NCBI RefSeq assembly: GCF_025965415.1
Contig: NZ_JAOPWY010000168.1
Location: 27,742 to 91,741, forward strand
DNA from: Nocardioides sp.
GTDB taxonomy: Bacteria > Actinomycetota > Actinomycetes > Propionibacteriales > Nocardioidaceae
Length of the DNA: 64,000 nt
Direction: 5' to 3'
In this document: piece by piece, positions 42,399-51,943 of the stretch
Layout: each line of letters opens with the position of its first letter
Numbering within the stretch: position 1 is the first letter of the stretch
The notes under the pieces: model-generated
Databases searched by the model: none
What the model was told of the DNA's origin: nothing
What the model saw: the letters and a program-made list of their open reading frames with translations, nothing else
Position numbers and translations under genes: made by a program

Positions 42399-44303
42399 AT
42401 GCGAGTCGTTGCACGCTTCATCTTCTTGGTCGTGGCGGGCGTGGTGAGCGCTCCGCTCGTCGCGCCACCTGCCGGTGCCGCGCCGACGTGGCGGCCGGTC
42501 ACCAACCTCTTCGCCGACCTGTCCGCAGCCGGTGGCTCCGCGCAGACGCCAGCGGTCGCCGTCGACGCCGCCGGCAACGCGACCGTGGTCTGGTCGCGGT
42601 CCAACGGCACCCAGTTCGTGGCGCAGGCATCGACGCGACCCGTCGGGGGCACCTGGAGCGCGCCCGTGGATCTCGCTGCCGGCAGGTTGATCCACTTCCC
42701 GCAGCTGGTCGTCGACCCTGCCGGCAACGCGACGGCCGTGTGGAGGCGCGTCGAGGCCGACCGCAGCGTCGTGCAGGCCGCCACGCGGCCTGCGGGCGGC
42801 GCGTGGAGCGCTCCCGTGGACCTCTCCACGGACACGGTCGTCGACCCCACCCAGCTGCCCGACTTCCCGCAGGTCGCGGTGGACGCGACCGGCACCGTGA
42901 CTGCCACCTGGTCGCACTTCGAGGCCAACTCGTACACGGTGCAGGCTGCCGCGCGAGCGACCGACGGCACCTGGACCACGCCGGTCGACCTCTCTGCCCC
43001 CGCCACCTCCGCGCGGACGACCGATGTCGCCGTGGACCCCGCGGGGAACGCCACCGCGACCTGGGTCGCCGGCTCATCCGTCCAGGCCGCCAGCCGTGCG
43101 GCCGCCGGCGCCTGGACTGCTCCGGTCGAGCTCTCCGGGACGGCCGGATTGCGGGCGAACCCGCGGATCGTGGTCGACCCGGTCGGCAACGCGACCGCGG
43201 TCTGGGGCAGCTTCGCCGGCGGCAGCTACGGCGTCCAGACCGCCTCCCGGCCGCTCGGCGGCACGTGGACCGCGCCGCTCGACCTGGCGCGCGGGGAGGT
43301 CTTCGACACTCCCGCGCTCGCCGTCGACCACCGAGGCACCACCACCGCGGTCTGGCAGAGCCACGACGGATCGGGCTGGATCGTCACCAGCGCCACCCGT
43401 GAGGTCGGTGCCCCTTGGGGAAAGGCGGTCGCCCTCTCGCCCACCGGGCCGGACTCCTGGGACCCGCAGGTCACCGTCGATCCCGCAGGCAACGCCACGG
43501 CGCTCTGGTCCCGCGCTGACGAGGACGGACGCGTCGTGCAGGCCGCGCGCCGCCCGGCCGGCGGCAGCTGGTCGGAGCCCGTTGACCTCACAGTCGGCGG
43601 CGACGCCTGGCACCCGCAGGTCGCGGTCGACCCCGCGGGCAACGCCACCACGGCATGGTCACGCCACGACGGGAAGAGCTGGATCGTCCAGGCCCGCGGC
43701 CTCGACGCCGCCGGCCCCGTCGTCACGGAGATCACGGGCGGGACCGCCGCGAGCTCCAGTCGGGTCCGGACCTACGCGGTGAAGGCCCATGACGTGTGGT
43801 CGAGGGTCGCCTCGGCCCGGTGGACCTTCCCCGACGGCACCACCGCGGTCGGCACCTCGGTCTCGCACCAGGGAGGCCGGGGCGACACTGGACCGGTCCG
43901 GGTGGTGCTGACCGACTCCGTCGGCAACGCGACCGCCTGCACCTACACGGGCACCTTCACGTGCGGCTCGACCACCCGCGTCGCTCCGTTCATCACCCGG
44001 GCCGCGCTCGACCAGCACAAGATCCGCGCCATCGGCTCGGGCGGTCCGGCTCCGAAGAAGGCGAAGGCGACGATCACCATGGGCACGGCGGCCAGGGTCA
44101 CGCTCACCTTCCGCAAGGCGGGCACCCGCACGCAGGTCCGCCTGGTCAAGCGCCTGGAGGCCGGCCGCAACGTGGTCGCGATCCGAGCGCGCCTCGGCTC
44201 GGGCAAGACGCTCGCCCCGGGCCGCTGGACGATCGTCGTCTCAGCCAGGAACAAGGTCGGCACCAGCCCGAAGGAGAAGCTCCGCCTCCGCGTCGTCCGC
44301 TGA
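42399..44303 (+). CDS. Secreted repeat protein with about eight 50-residue units
   Basis: A 634-residue secreted protein. The signal FIFLVVAGVVSAPLVAPPAGA is followed by about eight tandem units of roughly 45-55 residues, each built as PQVAVDPAGNATAVWSR, a variable loop, VQAASRPAGGTWSAPVDL. The alternation of VDPxGNAT and VQAA...W strands suggests a beta-propeller-like or blade repeat. After about residue 440 come a PKD-like part (WTFPDGTTAVGTSVSHQGG) and a basic C-terminal domain. GGGGGA precedes ATG 42399. The function is unknown; a sugar- or surface-binding role is only a guess. Confidence 0.8.
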   Translation: MRVVARFIFLVVAGVVSAPLVAPPAGAAPTWRPVTNLFADLSAAGGSAQTPAVAVDAAGNATVVWSRSNGTQFVAQASTRPVGGTWSAPVDLAAGRLIHFPQLVVDPAGNATAVWRRVEADRSVVQAATRPAGGAWSAPVDLSTDTVVDPTQLPDFPQVAVDATGTVTATWSHFEANSYTVQAAARATDGTWTTPVDLSAPATSARTTDVAVDPAGNATATWVAGSSVQAASRAAAGAWTAPVELSGTAGLRANPRIVVDPVGNATAVWGSFAGGSYGVQTASRPLGGTWTAPLDLARGEVFDTPALAVDHRGTTTAVWQSHDGSGWIVTSATREVGAPWGKAVALSPTGPDSWDPQVTVDPAGNATALWSRADEDGRVVQAARRPAGGSWSEPVDLTVGGDAWHPQVAVDPAGNATTAWSRHDGKSWIVQARGLDAAGPVVTEITGGTAASSSRVRTYAVKAHDVWSRVASARWTFPDGTTAVGTSVSHQGGRGDTGPVRVVLTDSVGNATACTYTGTFTCGSTTRVAPFITRAALDQHKIRAIGSGGPAPKKAKATITMGTAARVTLTFRKAGTRTQVRLVKRLEAGRNVVAIRARLGSGKTLAPGRWTIVVSARNKVGTSPKEKLRLRVVR

Positions 44304-44327
44304 TCCGCGGCCGCTCGAGCTGACACC

Positions 44328-45191
44328 ATGCAGCGCATGCCCACCCTGCAACGCGTCGAGACCTGGCCGCCGACGGGCTTCCACGACCGACTCTGGGACA
44401 CGCAACCCGAGGGGCCGGGCGACCCTCTCGTGGATGCAATGGCCCGTGCGGCGCGTCCGGTCTCCGAGCTCTACAGTGAAGCGCTTGCCGCGCTGGGTCT
44501 CACAGCGATGTGCACCACGCTCGGGCTCGCCATTGCCACGAGGCGTGAGGACAGTGGTCCCGACGAGGTCACGGTCAGGGTGTGGCGAGACCAGCGTGGA
44601 ATGCCCGCGGAGACGGGGTTCGTGCACCTCGGCCCGAGCGTCGGACTCCTCGACGCAGCTGCTCGTGCCCGCCTCGCCCTGGACGTGGTCCACACCGGCG
44701 TGCGCCTCCTGATCGAGGCGCGTGGCGGTGACCCGTCCGTCCTCGATGCCTGCCGCGACCACGTGGAGGCAAGTGGATTCGTCTACGCGTGGTCGGGCGG
44801 CTGGACGTCCAGCCCGGACCGGAGGCACGAGGCTCGCGCAACCTATCGGCTCGCCGCTGATGATGATTTCGCCCGGGCTCGACTCGAGGTCAGGCAGCGG
44901 ACGTCCGGCGCGACCACGTCGTCCAGCGACGAGACGGTCGCCTTCTGCACCTCGGCCCGATTGCACCGCAGCGCCCGGACGTTGCGGTGGCGAGGGAGCG
45001 CCGAGCTCTCGTTCACCCCCTACGTCGGCCTGGTGCCGTCGCACGACGGCGGTCCGCTGTCTGCCCGCTCCGTCGGCGACGGCTGGGAGTTCACGCTGCC
45101 CGCGCCACTGGCCGTACGTGCTCCCGGCGGCGTCGGGATCCAGGAGGACCCCGACGCGCCGGTGCCCACCGTGGTGGGGACGCTGGCCTGA
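44328..45191 (+). CDS. Hypothetical protein
   Basis: A 287-residue soluble protein with no recognised family. It starts at ATG 44328 (or 44337), 24 bases after the repeat-protein stop. It has a helical first third (DPLVDAMARAARPVSELYSE) and alternating strand/helix text ending VRAPGGVGIQEDPDAP. There is no signal peptide, membrane helix or obvious catalytic motif. Codon third positions are strongly G+C-biased, which supports real coding. Its 3' end faces ileS with seven bases between stops. Confidence 0.7.
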   Translation: MQRMPTLQRVETWPPTGFHDRLWDTQPEGPGDPLVDAMARAARPVSELYSEALAALGLTAMCTTLGLAIATRREDSGPDEVTVRVWRDQRGMPAETGFVHLGPSVGLLDAAARARLALDVVHTGVRLLIEARGGDPSVLDACRDHVEASGFVYAWSGGWTSSPDRRHEARATYRLAADDDFARARLEVRQRTSGATTSSSDETVAFCTSARLHRSARTLRWRGSAELSFTPYVGLVPSHDGGPLSARSVGDGWEFTLPAPLAVRAPGGVGIQEDPDAPVPTVVGTLA

Positions 45192-45198
45192 CCAGCGC

Positions 45199-48100
45199 TC
45201 AGGCCTTCGCGACCTCGACCGCGACCTCGTCCGCGTCGGCGTACGACACGCTGGTCGCGAGCGTCTCCTCGGCGATCAGGGCCTCGTGGGCCCGGGCCGC
45301 GTCGAGCGTCGCGGCCGGTCCGCTGACGGTGAGCGCGATCCGGTCGCTGACCTGGAGGCCGGCGTCCTTGCGCGCCTGCTGGACCGCGCGGACCAGGTCG
45401 CGGGCGGTGCCCTCGGCCTCGAGCTCGGGCGTCACCGCGGTGTCGAGGACGACGAAGCCGCCTCGCGGCAGCATGCCGATCGCGGTCTCCTCCTGGGAGG
45501 TGCCGGCGACGGTCTCGAGGGCGTACTCCCCCTCGACGAGCGCGAGCCCGCCGGCGGTGACCGTGCCGTCCTCGGCCACCGACCAGTCGCCGGACTTGGA
45601 GCCCTTGATCGCGAGCTGGACGTCCTTGCCCAGCCGCGGTCCGGCGGCCCGGGCGTTGACGGTGAGCCGCTGCGAGACGCCGTACGCCGCCGCCTCCGGG
45701 GCGTCGGGCGCGAGCAGCTCGACACCCTTGAGGTTCAGCTCGTCGGCCACCAGCGAGTCGAAGCCGGTCAGGTCGGCCTCGGAGACCACCGTGAGCCTCG
45801 ACAGCGGCAGGCGGTTGCGGAGGTTGGCGGCCTTGCGCAGCGCCGAGCCCGCCGAGCAGACGTCGCGGACGGTGTCCATCGAGGCGACCAGCGCCTCGTC
45901 GGCCGGGAGGTCCGTGGCCGCGGGCCAGTCGGTGAGGTGCACCGAGCGCTCACCGGTCAGGCCGCGCCACACCTCCTCGGTGGTCAGGGGCATCAGCGGA
46001 GCCGTGACCCGGCAGACGACCTCGAGCACCGTGTAGAGGGTGTCGAAGGCGTCGGCGTCCTCGTCCCAGAACCGCTCGCGGGAGCGACGGATGTACCAGT
46101 TGGTGAGCACGTCGAGGAAGCTGCGCGTCGAGTCGCACGCCGCGGCCACCTCGTAGTTGTCGAGTTGGTCGGTCATCGCGGCGACGTAGTCGCGCAGCTT
46201 GGCCAGGATGTAGCGGTCCATCGGGTGCGCGCTGTCGGTGCGCCACGTGGCGTCGTAGCCGCCGTCGCCGGCCGCGTTGGCGTACAGGCTGAAGAAGGAC
46301 CAGCTGTTCCACAGCGGGATCAGCACCTGCCGCACCGAGTCGCGGATGCCCTGCTCGGTGACCACGAGGTTGCCGCCACGCAGGATCGGGCTCGACATGA
46401 GGAACCAGCGCATCGCGTCGGCGCCGTCGCGGTCGAAGACCTCGCGCACGTCGGGGTAGTTGCGCAGGCTCTTGGACATCTTCTGGCCGTCGTTGCCGAG
46501 CACGATGCCGTGGCTCAGGCACGTCGAGAACGCCGGCCGGTCGAAGATCGCGCCGGCCAGGACGTGCATCGTGTAGAACCAGCCGCGGGTCTGGCCGATG
46601 TACTCGACGATGAAGTCACCGGGGAAGTGGTGCTCGAACCAGTCCTTGTTCTCGAACGGGTAGTGCACCTGGGCGAACGACATCGAGCCCGAGTCGAACC
46701 AGACGTCGAGGACGTCGGTGACGCGGCGCATCGTGGACTGGCCCTCCTCGGGCGAGCGAGGGTCGTCGGGGTTGGGACGGGTCAGCTCGTCGACGAACGG
46801 CCGGTGCAGGTCGGGGTTGCCGTCCTTGTCGACCGGCAGCCGGCCGAAGTCGCGCTCGATCTCCTCGAAGGAGCCGTAGACGTCGAGGCGCGGGTAGTGC
46901 TCGTCGTCGGACTTCCACACCGGGACCGGCGAGCCCCAGAAGCGGTTGCGGGTGATCGACCAGTCGCGGGCGTTCTCCAGCCACTTGCCGAACTGGCCGT
47001 CCTTGATGTGCTCGGGCACCCAGCGGATGTCCTGGTTGAGCGCGATCAGGCGCTCCTTGACCTTGGTGACCTCGACGAACCACGACGAGACGCCCTTGTA
47101 GATCAGGGGCTGCCGGCAGCGCCAGCAGTGCGGGTAGGAGTGGTCGTAGGTCTCGCGTCGCACCAGCACGGTGCCGGGCGTGACCGACCCGGTGGGCCCC
47201 TCGCCGCGGGTCGCGGCCTTGAGGTGGTCGATGATCTGGAGGTTGGCCTCGAAGACCTGCATGCCCTCGTAGTCGATGACCGGGAACGTGAAGCGACCGT
47301 CCTTGCCGACCGGCATGACCGCCTCGATGCCCTCGCGGTCGGTGACGACCTTGTCGTCCTCACCGAAGGCGCCGGCGGTGTGCACCAGCCCGGTGCCGTC
47401 GGTGGTCGTGACGAACTCGGCGGGCACGAGCCGGAAGGCGCGCTCGTGACCGGCGTAGTAGGTGAACGGCGGGGCGTACTCCAGGCCGACCAGCTCGGCG
47501 CCGGTGTGGCGGGAGACGACCGTGGGCTCGTCGGCGTCGGGATAGAGCTCGCGCTTGTACGACGCCAGGCGGGCGTCGGCGATCAGGTAGCGCTCGGGAC
47601 TGCCGGTGGGCGCGGCGGACTCCACGACGACGTACTCGATGTCCTCGCCGACCATCACGGCGAGGTTGGAGGGCAGGGTCCACGGGGTCGTCGTCCAGAC
47701 GAGCACCTTGACGTGCTGGAGCTCGCCGGGGGTGGTGACGTCGTAGCCGACGGTGACGGCCGGGTCCTGGCGCATCTGGTAGACGTCGTCGTCCATCCGC
47801 AGCTCGTGGTTGGACAGCGGCGTCTCGTCCTGCCAGCAGTAGGGCAGCACCCGGAAGCCCTCGTAGACCAGGCCCTTTTCGTGCAGCTGCTTGAAGGCCC
47901 ACATGACCGACTCCATGAACTCGGGGTTCATCGTGCGGTAGTCGTTGTCGAAGTCGACCCAGCGGGCTTGGCGGGTGACGTAGTCGCGCCACTCGCCGGT
48001 GTACTTCAGCACCGACTGGCGGCAGGCCTCGTTGAACTTCTCGATGCCCAGCTCGACGATCTCGTCGGTGGTCTTGATGCCGTTGAGGCGCATCGCCTCC

Positions 48101-48432
48101 AGCTCGGCGGGCAGCCCGTGGGTGTCCCAGCCGAAGCGGCGCTCCACCTTGCGCCCGCGCATGGTCTGGTAGCGCGGGATGAGGTCCTTGACGTAGCCGG
48201 TGAGCAGATGGCCGTAGTGCGGCAGGCCGTTGGCGAAGGGCGGGCCGTCGTAGAACACGAACTCGTTGCCGCCGTCCTCGCCGCCGTCGCGCTGCTCGAC
48301 GCTCGCACGGAAGGTGTCGTCGGCCTCCCAGTAGGCCAGCACTGCTTCCTCGATCGCCGGGAAGCGGGGGCTGGACGCCACGCCCTGTGCTGCCTGGTCC
48401 TGGGCGGTGTGGCTCACCTTGGGGTACGTCAT
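45199..48432 (-). CDS. ileS: Isoleucyl-tRNA synthetase
   Basis: A 1,077-residue class I synthetase charging tRNA-Ile. [16 protein letters not shown] has the HIGH motif (HYGH) and [13 protein letters not shown] the KMSKS motif. The editing domain (about 200-400; [16 protein letters not shown]) and the late anticodon-binding region are present, and the length fits the actinobacterial/eukaryote-like IleS. ATG 48432 follows a T-box leader with an AUC specifier that should raise translation when tRNA-Ile is uncharged. Confidence 0.97.
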   Translation of the reverse strand: MTYPKVSHTAQDQAAQGVASSPRFPAIEEAVLAYWEADDTFRASVEQRDGGEDGGNEFVFYDGPPFANGLPHYGHLLTGYVKDLIPRYQTMRGRKVERRFGWDTHGLPAELEAMRLNGIKTTDEIVELGIEKFNEACRQSVLKYTGEWRDYVTRQARWVDFDNDYRTMNPEFMESVMWAFKQLHEKGLVYEGFRVLPYCWQDETPLSNHELRMDDDVYQMRQDPAVTVGYDVTTPGELQHVKVLVWTTTPWTLPSNLAVMVGEDIEYVVVESAAPTGSPERYLIADARLASYKRELYPDADEPTVVSRHTGAELVGLEYAPPFTYYAGHERAFRLVPAEFVTTTDGTGLVHTAGAFGEDDKVVTDREGIEAVMPVGKDGRFTFPVIDYEGMQVFEANLQIIDHLKAATRGEGPTGSVTPGTVLVRRETYDHSYPHCWRCRQPLIYKGVSSWFVEVTKVKERLIALNQDIRWVPEHIKDGQFGKWLENARDWSITRNRFWGSPVPVWKSDDEHYPRLDVYGSFEEIERDFGRLPVDKDGNPDLHRPFVDELTRPNPDDPRSPEEGQSTMRRVTDVLDVWFDSGSMSFAQVHYPFENKDWFEHHFPGDFIVEYIGQTRGWFYTMHVLAGAIFDRPAFSTCLSHGIVLGNDGQKMSKSLRNYPDVREVFDRDGADAMRWFLMSSPILRGGNLVVTEQGIRDSVRQVLIPLWNSWSFFSLYANAAGDGGYDATWRTDSAHPMDRYILAKLRDYVAAMTDQLDNYEVAAACDSTRSFLDVLTNWYIRRSRERFWDEDADAFDTLYTVLEVVCRVTAPLMPLTTEEVWRGLTGERSVHLTDWPAATDLPADEALVASMDTVRDVCSAGSALRKAANLRNRLPLSRLTVVSEADLTGFDSLVADELNLKGVELLAPDAPEAAAYGVSQRLTVNARAAGPRLGKDVQLAIKGSKSGDWSVAEDGTVTAGGLALVEGEYALETVAGTSQEETAIGMLPRGGFVVLDTAVTPELEAEGTARDLVRAVQQARKDAGLQVSDRIALTVSGPAATLDAARAHEALIAEETLATSVSYADADEVAVEVAKA

Positions 48433-48640
48433 GCGGCTTCTCGGCTCTCTCGCGGTTGACCAACCGCGAGGACGACTGCGCCGAACCGGCGCGACCGCGG
48501 TACCACCTCGCTTGGGACCGGAGTCCCCACTCGTGTCGGCTGTGTCGGGCCGGACCCGCCGGGTTCTAGTGAGGTGCCGGCCGGATCGCCGTACCCGTTC
48601 TTCCCGAGGCTCGCCGCTGATGACGGCTCAGACGCCTGCC
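48433..48640 (-). promoter_or_regulatory. Translational T-box leader of ileS (ultrashort stem I, AUC specifier)
   Basis: Read on the minus strand. A hairpin at 48595-48573 (GGTACGG, loop, CCGGCACC) exposes ATC (48586-48584), the Ile codon, in its terminal loop: an ultrashort stem I. The T-box AGGTGGTACCGCGG lies at 48508-48495; its TGGT bulge matches the ACCA end of tRNA-Ile. GCGAGG beside it can pair with CCTCGC (48471-48466), competing with a perfect 9-bp hairpin CTCGCGGTT/AACCGCGAG (48470-48449) just before the ribosome-site region. No T-run is present, so control is probably translational. 48641-48699 holds nothing else recognised. Confidence 0.9.
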
Positions 48641-48699
48641 TGGATCGTACGGCGCCCGCGATCGGCCGCGCCAATCGATTGCGCCGTAGCGACGGTGGA

Positions 48700-48717
48700 T
48701 GTCAAGGAACCTTGACA
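48700..48717. promoter_or_regulatory. Palindromic operator 1 (XRE regulator candidate) with -35
   Basis: TGTCAAGGAACCTTGACA has perfect 8-base arms. Its right arm contains TTGACA (48712-48717), a consensus -35 for the downstream membrane-protein/XRE pair, with CATCCT 17 bases further as a weak -10. A protein bound here would block the promoter. Confidence 0.55.
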
Positions 48718-48743
48718 CCGTGGCTGGGGTGCGCCATCCTTCA

Positions 48744-48761
48744 TGTCAAAGAAGTCTTACA
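48744..48761. promoter_or_regulatory. Palindromic operator 2 (XRE regulator candidate)
   Basis: TGTCAAAGAAGTCTTACA is an imperfect copy of operator 1, 44 bases further (about four helical turns) and 31 bases before ATG 48792. Two like-faced sites on one promoter suggest cooperative autoregulation. Confidence 0.5.
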
Positions 48762-48791
48762 TCACCGCACCGACACCACGCAGGGGGACCC

Positions 48792-49187
48792 ATGACCGAG
48801 ATCCGCACCCGATGGCTCATCACCGGCGCAGTGGGGGTGGCCCTGGCCGCGCTGACCGGCACCCTCGCGGCCTATGCACAGACCGGCGGGGCGGACACCC
48901 TCCGCCTGGTGACCTTCGGCGTGATGTCGCTGCCGTGCTGGCTCGGCCTGGCCTCCTTGCTGCTCACGAAGGACGACCGTCCCGAGCACCACGAGGACTC
49001 GGTCGAGATGCAGTGGATCACCCAGGCCACGAGCGGAGCGTTCCTCGACCTGCTCCTCGTCCTGGGCATCGCCACCGCCGCCACCGCCGTGCTCGGCACC
49101 GATCCGGTCCCCACCGTGGCGTTCGTGGTCGTCGCGATGGCGGACAGCGCTGCGCGCTACGCGATCCTGCAGCGCCGGGAGGGCTGA
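48792..49187 (+). CDS. Four-helix membrane protein paired with XRE regulator
   Basis: A 131-residue protein with four hydrophobic segments (LITGAVGVALAALTGTLAAYA, LVTFGVMSLPCWLGLASLLL, GAFLDLLLVLGIATAATAVLG, TVAFVVVAMADSAARYAIL) and an acidic loop (KDDRPEHHEDSVEMQW). AGGGGGA precedes ATG 48792. The start codon of the XRE gene shares its last base (TGATG). Membrane proteins beside small YozG-like XRE regulators are common, and the regulator usually represses the pair; the signal is unknown. Confidence 0.75.
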   Translation: MTEIRTRWLITGAVGVALAALTGTLAAYAQTGGADTLRLVTFGVMSLPCWLGLASLLLTKDDRPEHHEDSVEMQWITQATSGAFLDLLLVLGIATAATAVLGTDPVPTVAFVVVAMADSAARYAILQRREG

Positions 49188-49381
49188 TGGACAACCGGCT
49201 CAAGGCGCTGCGGGAGCAGGCACGGCTCTCGCAGGCCGAGTGCGCCGAGGCGCTCGGGGTGTCGCGTCAGACGGTCATCTCGATCGAGAAGGGGCACTTC
49301 GATCCGCGGCTGTCGCTCGCCTTCCGCATCGCGGCGCTCTTCGAGGTCCCCGTCGACCAGGTGTTCGTCCCGGACGCCTGA
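49187..49381 (+). CDS. Small XRE-family (YozG-like) transcriptional regulator
   Basis: A 64-residue protein that is almost only a helix-turn-helix domain: LKALREQARLSQAECAEALG, VSRQTVISIEKGHFDPRLS, IAALFEVPVDQVF. It begins at ATG 49187 in a TGATG overlap with the membrane protein. The two palindromes at 48700 and 48744 are the obvious candidate targets, making the unit autoregulated. Confidence 0.9.
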   Translation: MDNRLKALREQARLSQAECAEALGVSRQTVISIEKGHFDPRLSLAFRIAALFEVPVDQVFVPDA

Positions 49382-49431
49382 CGCACCCAATCCGGTTGCA
49401 CGACCTCGGTGTGTGCCGGTTGGCTGACCCC

Positions 49432-49980
49432 ATGACGAACGCGGCGTACGACGGCATGTGGCTGCCCGCCGACCAGGATCCGCGGATGGTGGACCTGCAG
49501 CCCACGCGCGGCGAGCGCGAGTGCCTGGTCGGCTACCTCGAGCACTACCGCGGCACCCTCGCGCTGAAGTGCGACGGGCTGAGCGCCGAGCAGCTGGCGA
49601 CAAAGGCGGTGCCGCCGTCCAACATCTCGCTGCTCGGGCTGGTGCGCCACATGGCCCGCGTCGAGCAGAGCTGGTTCCGCCGGGTGATCGAGGACCGGAT
49701 GGACCTCCCGCGACTGTTCCAGGACGAGGCCGAGGATGCCGGGTTCAACTTCCCCGAGGCCGACGACGACCTGGTGCGTGAGTCGCACGCGCGGTGGCAG
49801 GAGGAGATCTCCCATGCACGCGAGGTGCTCGACCGCACCGATCTCGACGCCGTCGTCGACGTCCACGGGGAGCCGACCGAGGTGCGCGACATCGTCGTCC
49901 ACATGATCGAGGAGTACGCCCGCCACTGCGGCCACGCCGACCTGGTGCGCGAGTGCGTCGACGGGCGCGCGGGCCAGTAG
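49432..49980 (+). CDS. DinB-family (DUF664) protein
   Basis: A 182-residue four-helix-bundle DinB protein. The three metal-binding His expected in the family can be seen in LVRHMARVEQSWFRR and HMIEEYARHCGHADLVRE; RGERECLVGYLEHYRGTLA is the first helix. Relatives include mycothiol-dependent transferases, so thiol-S-transferase activity is possible. ATG 49432 has a weak ribosome site. It stands alone between the XRE gene and dapD. Confidence 0.87.
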   Translation: MTNAAYDGMWLPADQDPRMVDLQPTRGERECLVGYLEHYRGTLALKCDGLSAEQLATKAVPPSNISLLGLVRHMARVEQSWFRRVIEDRMDLPRLFQDEAEDAGFNFPEADDDLVRESHARWQEEISHAREVLDRTDLDAVVDVHGEPTEVRDIVVHMIEEYARHCGHADLVRECVDGRAGQ

Positions 49981-50011
49981 ACCACCGCCCGGACGCGTGG
50001 GGCGGCGTCCG

Positions 50012-50017
50012 TAGGCT
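50012..50017 (+). promoter_or_regulatory. -10 hexamer TAGGCT for dapD
   Basis: TAGGCT ends six bases before GTG 50024, favouring that codon over GTG 50018 as a leaderless dapD start. Confidence 0.45.
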
Positions 50018-50023
50018 GTGCGC

Positions 50024-50962
50024 GTGACTGCTGCCTCCGGCTACGGCCTGCTGACCCTCCACGGCGACACCGTCCTCGACGCCTGGTTCCCCTCCCCCGT
50101 CCTCGGCGCGACCGAGGGTGAGGCGCCCGAGGAGCTGACCTACCTCGACGGCGGCGTCGACGACATGCGCGGGGTGGTGCGCGAGCTGCGGCTCGTGGAG
50201 ATCGCGGACCTCGACGCCGCGCCCGCCTCGACGGAGGACGTCTGGCTGCGGCTCCACCTGCTCTCTCACCGCCTCGTCCAGCCGCACGGCGTCAACCTCG
50301 ACGGCATCTTCGGGCTGCTCACCAACGTCGTGTGGACCAGCGCCGGCCCGTGCTCCGTCGAGGGCTTCGAGCAGGTCCGCGCCAGGCTGCGCACCGTCGT
50401 CCCCGGCCACGTCGTGCAGGTCTTCGGCGTCGACAAGTTCCCCCGCATGACCGACTACGTCGTGCCCAGCGGCGTACGCATCGCCGACGCCGACCGCGTG
50501 CGCCTGGGCGCCCACCTCGCCGAGGGCACGACCGTCATGCACGAGGGCTTCGTCAACTTCAACGCCGGCACCCTCGGCGCCTCCATGGTCGAAGGCCGGA
50601 TCTCCGCCGGCGTCGTGGTCGGCGACGGGTCCGACATCGGCGGCGGCTCGTCCATCATGGGCACGCTGTCGGGCGGCGGCAAGGAGGTCATCTCCGTCGG
50701 CGAGCGCTGCCTGATCGGCGCCAACGCCGGCATCGGGATCTCCCTCGGCGACGACTGCGTCGTCGAGGCCGGTTGCTACGTCACCGCCGGCACCAAGGTG
50801 ACGGTCACCGACCTCGACGGCACGCCCCAGGTGGTGAAGGCCGCGACGCTCTCGGGCGTCGACAACATCCTGTTCCGCCGCAACTCGGTCACGGGCGCCA
50901 TCGAGGCGGTGCCGTGGAAGGGCGACGGCATCGCGCTCAACGCCGCCCTGCACGCCAACTAG
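50024..50962 (+). CDS. dapD: Tetrahydrodipicolinate N-succinyltransferase
   Basis: A 312-residue actinobacterial DapD, which succinylates tetrahydrodipicolinate in the lysine/DAP pathway. The N-terminal domain is specific to this group. The left-handed beta-helix follows with hexapeptide turns (VRLGAHLAEGTTVMHEGFVN, GASMVEGRISAGVVVGDGSD, GERCLIGANAGIGISLGDDC), and the C-terminal KGDGIALNAALHAN is conserved. GTG 50024 is chosen from the -10 spacing and gives TAASGYGLLT as the start. It acts before DapC and DapE. Confidence 0.95.
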   Translation: MTAASGYGLLTLHGDTVLDAWFPSPVLGATEGEAPEELTYLDGGVDDMRGVVRELRLVEIADLDAAPASTEDVWLRLHLLSHRLVQPHGVNLDGIFGLLTNVVWTSAGPCSVEGFEQVRARLRTVVPGHVVQVFGVDKFPRMTDYVVPSGVRIADADRVRLGAHLAEGTTVMHEGFVNFNAGTLGASMVEGRISAGVVVGDGSDIGGGSSIMGTLSGGGKEVISVGERCLIGANAGIGISLGDDCVVEAGCYVTAGTKVTVTDLDGTPQVVKAATLSGVDNILFRRNSVTGAIEAVPWKGDGIALNAALHAN

Positions 50963-50974
50963 ACGACGCCCGGC

Positions 50975-51943
50975 ATGCCGTTCCTGCGTTCGGCGGCTAT
51001 CGGCGCGGTGGTCGCGCTCGGCGCCGTGGCGACCGCGCTGGTCCTCGTCGACCGCGGCGGCGTGCCGTCCATCCTCGACACCAGCGGGTGCACCGCCGAG
51101 GTGGACGGGCACAGCGTCGACATCGACCTCGAGCAGGCCGAGAACGCCGCGCTGATCACGGCGATCTCGATCGAGCGCGGCATGCCCGCGCGGGCCGCCA
51201 GCATCGCCCTGGCCACGGCCTTCCAGGAGTCGAAGCTCTACAACATCGACTACGGCGACCGGGACTCCGTCGGGCTGTTCCAGCAGCGCCCGTCGCAGGG
51301 ATGGGGCTCGGTCGAGCAGCTGCTGGACCCGGTCTACGCGACCAACGCCTTCTTCGACGCGCTGGCCAGGATCGACGGCTACCGCGAGATGGAGATCACC
51401 GAGGCCGCCCAGGCGGTGCAGCGCTCGGCCTACCCGGACGCCTACGCCGACCACGAGGAGGACGGGCGCGCCCTCGCGTCCGCGCTGACCGGCAACTCAC
51501 CGGAGACCATGTGGTGCGACGTGCCGGGCGACGCCGACGAGGCCCCCGACACGCTGGACGAGAGCGGGCTGGTGGACCGCGCGGCCGTCGTACGCCGTGA
51601 CCTCGAGGCGCGCTTCGGCTCGCTGTCGCTCGGCGGCTTCGAGCCCGAGGGCGTCTCGACCGGGCACATGGAGGGATCCGCGCACTACGAGGGCCGCGCG
51701 ATCGACATCTTCTTCCGTCCGATCAGCGCGGCGAACAGGCAGCGCGGCTGGGCGATGGCGACCTACCTCGTCGCCAACGCCGACCGCCTCGACATCAACA
51801 CGCTCATCTTCGACGACCGCATCTGGCACGCCGGGTCGCGCTCGGGCGACGGGTGGACCGACTACCGCGTCCCGTCGTCGTCCCGCGGCGACCAGGCGAT
51901 CCTCGAGCACCGCGACCACGTCCACGTCGACGTGATCGACTGA
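50975..51943 (+). CDS. Membrane-anchored protein with lysozyme-like and ARB_07466-type domains
   Basis: A 322-residue protein. An N-terminal helix (AAIGAVVALGAVATALVLV) anchors it outside. Residues about 60-160 look like a lytic transglycosylase fold (SIALATAFQESKLYNIDYGD, then SVGLFQQRPSQGWGS). The C-terminal 110 residues (STGHMEGSAHYEGRAIDIFF, LIFDDRIWH, HRDHVHVDV) match a conserved actinobacterial domain with His/Asp metal-type positions similar to peptidoglycan endopeptidases. Some relatives are mislabelled heavy metal transporter. ATG 50975 is 12 bases after dapD, so they are likely co-transcribed. Confidence 0.75.
   Translation: MPFLRSAAIGAVVALGAVATALVLVDRGGVPSILDTSGCTAEVDGHSVDIDLEQAENAALITAISIERGMPARAASIALATAFQESKLYNIDYGDRDSVGLFQQRPSQGWGSVEQLLDPVYATNAFFDALARIDGYREMEITEAAQAVQRSAYPDAYADHEEDGRALASALTGNSPETMWCDVPGDADEAPDTLDESGLVDRAAVVRRDLEARFGSLSLGGFEPEGVSTGHMEGSAHYEGRAIDIFFRPISAANRQRGWAMATYLVANADRLDINTLIFDDRIWHAGSRSGDGWTDYRVPSSSRGDQAILEHRDHVHVDVID

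Noticed and set aside
44307..44319. GCGGCCGCTCGAG, like a cloning-vector polylinker (NotI plus XhoI)
   Set aside because: It lies between two native genes in uniform high-G+C sequence, with no other vector sequence. A similar GGCCGCTCGAGCTG at 11632 shows such motifs arise naturally here.
44722..48459. A 1,245-codon open frame opposite ileS
   Set aside because: Same reason: antisense shadow of a well-identified synthetase, low complexity, no motif.
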